Shown here: positions 54,919-64,000 of the stretch, piece by piece | Position numbering within the stretch: position 1 is the first letter of the stretch | How the letters are laid out: each line of letters opens with the position of its first letter | Assembly: GCA_021399435.1 (NCBI GenBank) | Contig: JAJTUP010000033.1 | Location: forward strand, 310,001-374,000 | Source of the DNA: Diaporthe sp. PMI_573 | Taxonomy: Eukaryota; Ascomycota; Sordariomycetes; Diaporthales; Diaporthaceae | Direction: 5' to 3' | DNA: 64,000 nucleotides | The notes under the pieces: model-generated | Told to the model about the DNA's origin: nothing | Databases searched by the model: none | The model's input: the letters and a program-made list of their open reading frames with translations, nothing else | Translations under genes and position numbers: made by a program

Positions 54919-56839
54919 CTATGCAGCCCACTCAACGACCTCCAGCGCAAGCATGACGAGGATGAGGGTAGAGGGCAGTATCCTGGAGCGAGGCACGTTT
55001 GTTAGCAATCACAAAGCAACACAACGCACAGCTGTTCGAGTGTACTTACCAGATAACGTAGCTCTGGAAGAGGATCTTTGACATGACGTTCTCGTAGACC
55101 GAGTTGATCTGGCAGATCTGCGCCAGCTGCAAGGCGCTCGGCGCGCCGGTGAGGAGGAAGCACACGATCACGAAGATGGGGTCGTCCAGGATGCTCACGG
55201 GCACGTACTTGGCGAAGAGTGCGAGGATGGGCGCCATGATCACCGTGGGCAGCAGCATGCGGCACAAGAGGCTGGCGACCAGCAGCTTGCCACCGATGAC
55301 GGCCTCCTCGGGCTCGGCGTCCCGCTTCTGCGTGTTACGCGCCAGGTTGGCGCCCAGCACGACCAGGATGAGCGGGACTGCCACGCCGGCGCTCGAGCTG
55401 ATGGCACTGGTCACGCTGTTCTTGACGAACGAGCCCTCCTCGAAGAACAGCCTCTGCAGGTCCGGGACCGAAGCAACGACCACCGCCGCGAGCATGGCCC
55501 ACAACGGTGGGTTCATGAACTCCCAAAGGAAATTGCTGAACTTGGCCGCGACCTTCTGCTGGAAGTCCACCGCGCGCTGGAGAGGAGGCGGCAGGCGGAC
55601 ATACGCCTCGTGGCGCTTCCTGTTGATGGCGGTCGTCGTCTTCAGCTTCGTCTGCTTGACCCAGCGAGTACAGCGCTCCGGGTAACCCTTGATGCCCTCC
55701 GGGACCTCGGCCTCATCGTCGTTGGTACGGATGCGGGGGAAGGAAAGGATGCTGTCGTTGTGCAGGCTCTCGCCAATCGTGTCCGCGGTGCTGGGGCGGG
55801 CCGAGTTCGTCTTGTAGTGGTGTTTGCCGTTCGCGCTCTTCCTGGGGGTGGTGGTACCGTCGTCGTTGACAAGATCGGCGAGGGATGACCGTGACTGGTT
55901 CGCCACCGGAGTACGGCCAGCAGGCTCGTAGGTGTCTGACGCGCTGTCCCGGTGATCGTCGGGGTCTTCGTCTTCTTCAGGCCGTAGTAGGTTATCCGTC
56001 TCCCCGCTACCCAAGGCATTCCCGGCATATCGGCCCTCTTCAATTCTTTCGTCATCGTACTCGTCATACTTGTCCTTGGGGGCCAGAAGGACGTGGTAAC
56101 CCCAGCTCCATCGTACCAGTTGACCCAGCTGCTGGAAAATCATCAAGTACAGAATGCCGCGGGCGGCAACCTCGTCGTCATTGTCGCCGGGTATCCTGTC
56201 CCAGTGGAGACCCTTCAGCGTCTGCGAGAGCGATATCACCAAGGAGATGGGTAGTGAGTTTGAATTGCCGAAAACCTAAGTGTCGCACGTCTGTCAGCCA
56301 ACACGCGTCTTTCGTGGGACGAGGCGCACCAGGTCCCTGCTTACACCCATGGCTGTGACAAAGTTTGACGCTCTCTTGTGGAATCCGAAAAGCCGGGAGA
56401 CGCCTTGTGCAACCAGATAAGACACGACGGTCTGTATGACAAATATAATAGGTATGACGGCGAGTTCGATAAGCTTGTCGGCGTTGAGCTGAGAGGCCAG
56501 TTTCGTGAAGACTGCAGTTATCCCTCGTTAGCCAGAATAATCCCTCACATTCTCGTGGTCCAAGAGATTTGGAGTCGCACTTAGACATGGTGTGAATAAC
56601 ATCACGTTGAGGTTCGCCAGGAACTTTTGCTTGTCGGCGTCGAAGTGGCCCAGCCTCGCGATAATGTACCCGGGCAAACTGACGCACACCACCTCCATCA
56701 CAGCCTCGAAAACCAGCAGGATAAGATGGTCAAGCGACGGGTGAGAATCGTGGGGTTTCGTGAAGACGAGGAACGGCGACGACTGCGCCATCATGAGAGG
56801 CGCCGCCTCGGGGTTGGCGAGGCGAAAGGACGAAGGCAT
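54919..56839 (-). CDS. PIN-like / auxin efflux carrier family membrane protein
   Basis: Four exons (56839-56581, 56511-56345, 56275-55050, 54982-54919) join in phase and give 571 residues. Intron 1 uses an unusual GTGCGA donor. The family (Pfam Mem_trans) is indicated by the N-terminal helices with FEAVMEVVCVSLPGYIIARLG and NVMLFTPCLIFTKLASQL, then VFGNSNSLPISLV, a variable hydrophilic loop (about 220-380) and the C-terminal helices with SVTSAISSSAGVAVPLILVVLGANLA and LTGAPSALQLAQICQINSVYE. Yeast relatives (ECM3, YLR152C) are thought to be ER membrane carriers of unknown substrate. About ten membrane helices are expected, split five and five by the loop. A second ATG pair (MM) 16 codons downstream is a possible start. 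Confidence 0.9.
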
Positions 56840-59800
56840 TACTGTTTGTGAACTCTCTCCTCTCAGTTTCTGTCTCTGTTGATGAGGTCAAGAGGGCGAG
56901 GTCTCGTGTGAAGAGAGGCGGATTTCTATCTTATATCGGAGACCGACCGATGCGACCGAGGCGCGGCGGGCGTGGAGACGTGCGAGGTTTTAATGGGGCT
57001 GTGGACTTTGGGAGCATTTGTTTCGATGGGACCTGACGTTTAAAGTTTCCGCTGGTCGGGTCCAGGCGCTCGCTTTCTCTCTCTTCGTGTGGGTTCACAC
57101 AGTTGCGCCAAGACGTCACAATCTGACCTGGATGCGTTGTCGTCTGGGAGGCGACAATGGGCGAGGTGAGCTAGAGACGGCGATGGTGTTCCGCCAAGCA
57201 GGGCCTTGCATGGCCGGGTCGGGCTGTGCTTGGCCAGGGAAATGGCCGTAGACTCGCAGTGGGCCGATTGATGGATTAGACAAGCAATGACAGGCCTGGC
57301 GTGCGAAGGGACTTGTCGCCTCGGGGCCGGGAAAGAGCTATATTAAAGAGCCTGCAGCAGGATCGCGTCTGGGAGGCCCCTTCTGACAGCTCCTGACCGG
57401 GGGGCGCCGGCTACCTACCTACCTACCTAGGTACAGCTTCAGTACCGCACTGCAGTGTACCTGGCAGGGCCAGGTCCACGGGCTGAGCAGCTCCACACGC
57501 GTACTGTACGTGCAGAAGGGCAAACTCCTCACAAAGCAAGACTTGCCGGGGCGGGCACGAGGCCGCCGTCATCGTTGCATCTGCCTCAGTGGCTGATGGG
57601 CAGACAGGCACAGCGGCAAGACGGCTGGACGGACGAGACGTGCTAGCAACCTTGGAGTAAGGGCGCCTTGGGGCCAAGACGGTGAGACTTGAAACTAGCG
57701 AAGCATCGATCCATTCATCGAAACATTTCCCCAGGTGCGGACTCACATCGAAGCAGAATCACACAGGGACACACCCGCCGGGCGTTTGTCAGAAAGTGAT
57801 TGGTCGCTGCCGAGGTGGCATCGCATCGGGGGTTGCATCTTGTTCCCAGGAGTGCCTGGGCTCGTTCAGGGCTCAGGGCAGCCAACCATGCGGCCCCTGA
57901 TCAGCACGGGATGACAGGCATGATGACGGCGGAGAGGCATCCCGGCTGCCCGGGTGGCTGACGACTCTCCGAATACCACATTGCCACACTCACAACCACA
58001 ACATTGCTGTGGGGAAGGCCACCCGGCCTGCCGCCCCAGGACGTTTTCCTCCGCCCGCAATAGTGATAAGACGCAGTGGCCGTTGCCCATCCATATGTGA
58101 CGGCATGTTGCCGCCATTTGTCTGGACAGGCCGGTATATTACACAATGTGAGAAACACTCGCGAAAAAGTGCAGCGCATTCACCCTGCCGCTCTCCTTCG
58201 TAAACACGGCGGTGCTGTAATGTCGCCAAGCAACAGCTGAGCTGGTTTATTACTCGTGTGTGCGACAAAACCCGCCGGGCAGAACCCACGTTCATCAGAA
58301 CGAGTCGTGCCCCTATTGAGAACGGGCGGTCTGCTTCACAGCAAGCGCGGCCGACTGCGGTGACACGGCCGGATGGGCGCCCCGGACGAAACATCGGACC
58401 AAGATGGCGGGCTGCGACACGGGTTGACACGTCGACAGCAGAGTGGTTCCCACCAGAACCGCGACGCATGGAGACCGACCAGCTGTGGGAGCGACGAGGC
58501 TGGAGAACATGCCGTGTAGTGCCTGATTGCACACTTTTCCAACCTGCTCTCTCAACACAATCTTGATGACGATTTCCTCGCCAAAATAATGCATGGGTAT
58601 TTTTTTTTTTTTTTTTTTTTGGAAGAGCGGACCAAAGAATGAATAAGTCAGTCGCTACCAAAGAATGGCGACGAGGAGTTAGCCGTCACGAGGCTTTACC
58701 GGGAGGATTTCAAGTTCTTGGGTGGATCATGCTGTCCAACTTTCCTCGTGGTGTTTATTATCTGGGAACGGCGCGCACTCCGCCAATGTCTGCGTTAGGG
58801 GCCTGTGCCGTCTCTCGTTTTCCCCTTTCTTTTCCCGCCAAAGACCAGACCCTGACAGCGGACAATCAGAAAACGTCACCTCCTCTCAGGGCTGCAGGAT
58901 GGGTTTCTCTAGCTGGGCGCCCATGACGTCACCGTGGCTGTTTTTCTCCTTCGGAATCTCAGCGGCGACTACGCTACTTGTCCCAACATCAATTTCAGGA
59001 ATTCCTCGCCCACCGGTTCATGCGCCAAGGTACTCACTCGCGTTCACATTGGCCTTCGGTAATTGGTGCAGGAAGTTGCGGGGAGCTTGAGCTGTTGTAC
59101 ACCTACAATTCGGCGCTGGGCTTCCCAGGCCCTTTCTCAAGGTCTCCACGGCAGCCTCATTCACGAAGTCTGCAAGTCGAGGGTGGGGCCCAATACAGGA
59201 ATAGCTTGCAGATTCTTTAGCGCCAGCACTCTGGTTTCTTGGAAGACTCCCTGGCAGACGACAGCTGCCCCTGCTGTCTGGGAAGCAAGCGATTGGGCCC
59301 GTGGGTGAAGCTCCGGAACCAGCTCAAGCGTAATGTGGCATTAACGCGGCTGCGTTATTGCCCTATTGCCATGGTACCGTCTGGCGGTGACGATGCTGTA
59401 ATATCACACGGCGACTGACAATCAGCTTCCAGCTTCCAGCCACGACCGGCGGGATGTCGGCGCCAGCGCCTCCTACCTCGAGCATCAAGAGCTGGCCGTG
59501 CGAGCCTGGCAGCATTCTGAGGTTGGACGCGTGCACCACTTCAGCTTCCACACGATGTTGCAAAAGGGGGCCAGTTGGCTGATCTGTTTTGGTCCGAGTG
59601 AGCTGCCTGCTGTTTCATCTCGGCTGCCCTACTTAAACTGCTGACCGTACGTTTCAGGACCTTCGGATAGGAAAAGACATGGGCGATCGGCTGGAGGCGA
59701 GAAACCTGATTTTCGGGGCCCAATGACACTGCATCCTTTCGCCGAGATGGAATTCAAGATGCACCATCTTTTGCCATCCCCCGCTCCCACCTTTGCCATC

Positions 59801-61224
59801 CCGCGTGTGAGCGCATGTAGTGCATGCAGTCAGTGCCGGCACCCAGGCGAAGAAGCATCTCATGTGCATTGATAAGTGGAGCGAGCGCTGTCAGTTCCGC
59901 CTGGTCCCAAGCCACCGCTCCATTACAACGTCATCGCGGGGGTCGTCGCGAAGGGGCACGCCGTAATAATGCCGCCCGTCGACCGCAAGGGAGCTAAGCC
60001 AGCCTGGGCCTAAGCTTCTGTCCTCGCGGGCATCGAATCCCGCAGAGCAGAGGAGAGCACAAAAGCGCCTCACCCTTGGACCGTGACGATTGCTTGACTC
60101 TGCAGCAATTGCAGAGTCAGATCGACGTAATCAGGCACCGCAGAGGCTGGAGAGGTGAGTGCACAATGTGGAGGGGTTCGGAGGGTGGGTCCCAATTGGA
60201 TGCTGGCCCGCGAGTGTGGGAGATGAGAGCAGACAGTCTAGAGGCCAGCCTGACACTTGGAGTTCTGTCAGATAGAGCTAGACTGCTTTCCTGCGGGGCA
60301 TACGTCTCTGCTCTTGTACCCGCCTGAGCGTACACAGTACTGCATGCGCATCTCGAGGTACCTGCCCAGGCGGCCGGTACTTGATGGCTGGCCCTGAGGG
60401 GCCGGGTGACAGGGAGGAATCAGCGAGGCGTGTCTCGAGTGCAGGTACCTCCCCTCCCCTCCCAACCTGGTGCCCGTTCTCCGCCCTCTGATTGTGCTGC
60501 ATGGTACATAATCGCAGGCGGGCGGTACAAAATGTCTGCCACTTGCCAATCCAATCAAGACCCATATCTTCCAGACCTTCTGACGCAAGAGATCAGAAGC
60601 TCTCGCTGGCGTACGACCTTGACCTCAACCCGGGCCTTGGACCTGGACCTGTGCTACTGTCGTCTCGTCGAAAGTCTGACTTGGATCCAGCCTCGGTTCC
60701 CTTTTATCTCGTCCCGTCTTGTCTTGGTCCCTTCTAGACGTCACCTTACCTACTTTTTTTGACTTCACTCGTCCCGCGGGCACTCGTTAGGATCAACTGT
60801 CCTAATTTGCCTGTTTGCCTGTTTGCCAACCAGATCCGACGCAACTCTACTCAACTTTGCACGGCGCCCTCCTTTGACCTCCGTCGTTGTCCTTTTTAAA
60901 GTTCGCGCTTGCCTCAAAGCTGCCGACCCTAAGATTTCGGCCTCACCGCGTCCCTTGGTTCCCTCTCCACCGCCGTTGTCGACTCATACAGTACGATCCA
61001 GTGAGCCAAAGTTTGCCCTAGCGTTTCCTATCTTAAATCGCTCGGCACCCTTTGCGAGACCTGGCTCCCCAAGTCGCGAGGGCTGAGGAGCGAACTCGTA
61101 CCCTCGACCTATAGAGCTATCTCGACACTTCTCAAGCAGCCGCATGCCGCAGACCGCGAGGTAGCCCTGCTCTCATAATCGCTGCAGACGTACCTCTGTG
61201 TGGTTGCCCTCCAATTTGCCCACC
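56840..61224. other. Long divergent intergenic region PIN-like / PBS2
   Basis: This 4.4-kb region holds the promoters of both genes. It has a TACCTAGGTA palindrome within CTACC repeats (57412-57434), a T20 run near 58600-58620 and a C/T-rich right end that reads as PBS2 leader. Short frames on both strands show no domains. A tRNA-like T-arm word near 60024-60041 was examined and rejected. Confidence 0.5.
57424..57433. promoter_or_regulatory. TACCTAGGTA palindrome after CTAC repeats
   Basis: CTACCTACCTACC leads into a perfect 10-bp palindrome with the same core as at 4674, 32400 and 44534. It lies about 590 bases upstream of the PIN-like gene. Confidence 0.45.
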
Positions 61225-63272
61225 ATGTCAGACTCTCCGGACTCGTCTGTACCGCCCACTCCGGACGAGCAGGTCGAAAGCAACCCTGCCTCCCCTGGTT
61301 CCGACGCCGATGAATCCTCCGAAGCCAGCACGCCGCTGGACCCCCCAAGTGCGTCTTCCGATGCCATATCTCAGTTCTCTCCCAAAGAACCACCTCGCCG
61401 TGTCCCATCTCTTCGAACCGTCTCGGATCCGCAAGGACATAGCCCTGCCTTTGGAATCCACCCCAGTTCTAGCGTGTCGGGCACCCTGAACAATGCGCGC
61501 CGGCCTCCACCGGCGGCCAGCAGCTTGCCTATGGATCTCATGGCCAAGGCGCGTGCGCTACAGGCGGAGCGGGCGGGTCTACCACGGCCCAGCATGAACC
61601 CAATGGGCTCTCCCTCCCCAGGGCCTGGGTCAGCCTCCCCGAGAGGGTTTCCCGGCGCTATACCCGGCAACTTGAAATTACCAGGCGGCATGGGCGGCCC
61701 GTCTAGACCACCGGCCCAGGGCTTTCCGAGGTCCGCTCCGGTCATACCTGGTGCGAAGAAGCCCAGCCTGGCGGATCGAAGAGGGGCAATGAAACTCGGC
61801 GGCCTACCGGGCGGACCCTCGCCGGCCGCAACGCCGAAGTTGTCCGATATGAACGGAGGCTCTGATAAGTCCTCGACGGAGGATGGAGGACGGGGGGACT
61901 CGAAGATGCACGAGTTCAAGAACTACATCGACACGCAAAAGGGTTGGATAACTTTTGACGGCGCAGCAACCATCACGCGGACTGGTGTGAACTTCGCCAG
62001 CGGTGCTACGTTTTCCATCTCATTAGACGAAGTCGACATCCTTGACGAGCTAGGAAAGGGAAACTACGGCACGGTGTATAGGGTCCGACATGCAAGGCCC
62101 AAGATACCGAGATTTGGGCAGGGGTTGAGCGGCTTCAAAGCTGCTTCCAGGCAAAATTCGAGCTTGTCAGAAAAAGATGAGTCTTCAGGCAGCGAGGGCT
62201 CACCCTCGACTCCCCGCGCTGGCAGGTTGGACGCTACAACAGGGCGGGTTATGGCGATGAAAGAGATCAGGCTAGAACTCGACGAGGCGAAGTTCACCAC
62301 CATTCTCAAGGAACTGATCATCCTCCACGAGTGTTCGTCACCGTACATCATCGACTTTTATGGAGCCTTTTTCCAGGAAGGCGCGGTGTATATGTGCATT
62401 GAGTACATGGATGGCGGCTCTATTGATAAGTTGTACGATGGTGGGATACCGGAGGAAGTACTCAAGAAAATAACTTACAGTACGATCATGGGCCTGAAGT
62501 CGTTGAAGGACGAGCACAACATCATTCACCGCGACGTAAAACCGACCAACATTCTTGTCAACACACGGGGTCAAGTAAAGATATGCGATTTCGGAGTGAG
62601 CGGGAACCTCGTGGCCAGCATTGCAAAGACGAACATAGGCTGCCAAAGCTACATGGCTCCTGAGCGAATATCTGGTGGTGCGATGGCTGCGGGCGCGGAC
62701 GGAACCTACAGCGTCCAAAGCGACATCTGGAGCTTGGGTTTGACAATCATTGAGTGTGCAATGGGCAAATACCCTTACCCACCGGAGATTTCTGCCACCA
62801 TCTTCGGCCAGCTGAACGTGAGTTACTCATCTTCTCCACAATTTCAGAGAGATTCGGCTAACCAGCAACTCGATCATAGGCGATCGTGGAAGGCGATCCG
62901 CCAGATCTTCCCGCGGAAGGCTACTCCGCACAGGCCCGCGACTTTGTCAAGTCATGTCTTAACAAGAACCCGAAAAAGAGACATACGTATCCCATGCTCT
63001 TACTTCACCCTTGGATCAAGTCTCTTAGCAAACCCGAGACGATCACCGAGGAAGCGGAGGCCGAGTCAGAAGCCATGGACAACGATCTCGCCGACGCGGC
63101 GGCGAAACAGCTCTCCATCAACGAGGGCTCAGGCGATGTCGAGGTCGCCCAATGGGTCCAGGAGGCGATGGACCGCAAGAAGCAGGGGCTGCAAACGCCA
63201 AGTGCGGAAAAGCCAGCATTGCATGCTGCACCGTTTGACAGCGTGAGCCCGTCTGCTAGCCTCGACTCATAG
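61225..63272 (+). CDS. PBS2: MAP kinase kinase Pbs2 (HOG / OS-5 osmotic stress pathway)
   Basis: Two exons (61225-62817 and 62880-63272) join across a 62-bp intron in phase 0 and give 661 residues. The first 270 residues are Pro/Ser/Gly-rich and disordered, with possible SH3- and MAPK-docking sites. The kinase starts at LGKGNYGTVYRV; an insert of about 50 residues lies before the catalytic Lys in MAMKEIRLE. HRDVKPTNILV, DFGVSG and the activation loop SIAKTNIGCQSYMAPERI (Ser and Thr as phosphosites) follow. GKYPYPPE and HPWIKSL close the domain. The SIAKT loop and the insert fit Pbs2/OS-5 rather than the Ste7 or Mkk1 types. It would phosphorylate the Hog1-type MAPK in hyperosmotic and fungicide stress. 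The intron lies inside the kinase C-lobe. Confidence 0.94.
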
Positions 63273-64000
63273 CCCGAGATGCCTGTGTGAAACCGGTGCA
63301 CGACGGTCTCGGCCGCATGAAGAAAACGCTACATGTAGCCCGTCCACCACAGTCCACCACAGATATCCCTCCCTTCCCTCCCAACGAGCTGGATCGGATT
63401 GCCAAGGCGCAGGCTGGTTCTGGGCGTTCTTCCCTTCCACCGGCTTGCTTTATTTCTGCCATCGTCTCGCTCTGCCCAGCCTCCTGCGGAGGATGATAGT
63501 GGAGTCTTGTTGGCAAGGAGTCAAGCACGGGAGCGGAGTACCTTTCACTTTCTCATATTTTACATGATTCCGTTTTGAAAGCGAACCCAAGCAACGCAGG
63601 GGGACAGTTTCTGGAAATAAAGAATATCAATTACACACAGTGCTCTACAAACCAGAAACGACCGGCTCGGGCAACTAGTCGCCGGCATTCTGGTCAGATC
63701 ATTCGAGCAGGACTGAATAGGTCCATGTCCTCTTCGGGCACTTGAGCTTCACAGACGTGAGGACGATAATCCACCGGTTGTTCAGGCCCTTCGAAGGTGT
63801 CGTCGAGGAATTCCATCCCGAACACACGCCACTACCACGTGACGTAGTTGTGGCAATGTGAGACCACGGGACATTGAAGCTGCATCAGATGCCCAGTAAC
63901 CGCAACACGGACCATGTTGTGGCGGTCCGGGTGTCAACAGCTGGCCAGTGTGCCAGGCAAGCCGCAAGTGCCGAGGGTGACCATGATAGTTTCTAGTCCG
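63273..64000. other. Right-edge region, 3' flank of PBS2
   Basis: This is the 3' flank of PBS2 to the window edge. An AATAAA lies at 63616-63621. No coding feature is supported. Confidence 0.5.
63616..63621 (+). terminator. Possible polyadenylation signal of PBS2
   Basis: AATAAA lies about 344 bases after the PBS2 stop codon. Fungal signals are degenerate, so this is a weak assignment. Confidence 0.3.

Noticed and set aside
60018..60045. tRNA-like T arm (GCGGG...ATCGAAT...CCCGC)
   Set aside because: The loop has eight bases rather than seven, and no matching A-box, anticodon arm or acceptor stem could be built around it.

Overview
The window is nuclear DNA of a filamentous ascomycete, most likely a Sordariomycete. 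The reasons are short GT-AG introns (mostly 55-155 bp), CT-rich leaders, intergenic copies of the palindrome TACCTAGGTA, and a gene set typical of the group: a Pbs2-type MAPKK, Cti6, Vps34, Nse4, a vacuolar subtilisin and a PIN-like carrier. Species cannot be named from the sequence alone. Seventeen protein-coding loci are supported. Most of the multi-exon ones were assembled here from split reading frames by matching splice sites and codon phase.

Layout. 1-12 kb: an AreA GATA-like (DUF1752) protein on the minus strand, about 7 kb with no convincing gene, then a five-exon mitochondrial-looking short-chain dehydrogenase. 14-23 kb: a 1610-residue disordered protein and a two-exon conserved unknown protein. 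25-30 kb: the PHD-finger protein CTI6 and a MYND-finger gene whose ends do not resolve. 30.7-34 kb: the mitochondrial GTPase MTG1 and the mitochondrial enoyl reductase ETR1, head to head. 34-39 kb: VPS34 and NSE4, also head to head. 39-47 kb: an 1171-residue protein with C-terminal membrane helices, then a vacuolar-type subtilisin. 48-50 kb: an AsaB/CmcJ-like Fe(II) oxygenase. 50-57 kb: the methylcrotonyl-CoA carboxylase alpha subunit, a PNPOx-like protein and a PIN-like membrane carrier. 61-63 kb: the MAPKK PBS2.

Most genes are unrelated housekeeping or signalling genes. MTG1, ETR1, MCCA and perhaps the dehydrogenase act in mitochondria. VPS34 and the subtilisin both belong to the endosome/vacuole system. 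Nothing indicates a biosynthetic cluster.

The most unusual structure is in the AsaB/CmcJ-like gene. Three of its introns (191, 188 and 194 bp) are copies of one element, similar along their length and carrying the splice sites at their exact ends. This is the hallmark of introner-like elements. Two copies lie back to back at the 5' end, and the frame closes if they are separated by a one-nucleotide exon. Other points for a second look are the possibly decaying MYND gene, the dispersed TACCTAGGTA palindromes with a 19-bp hairpin shared by two promoter regions, and two long gene-free stretches.
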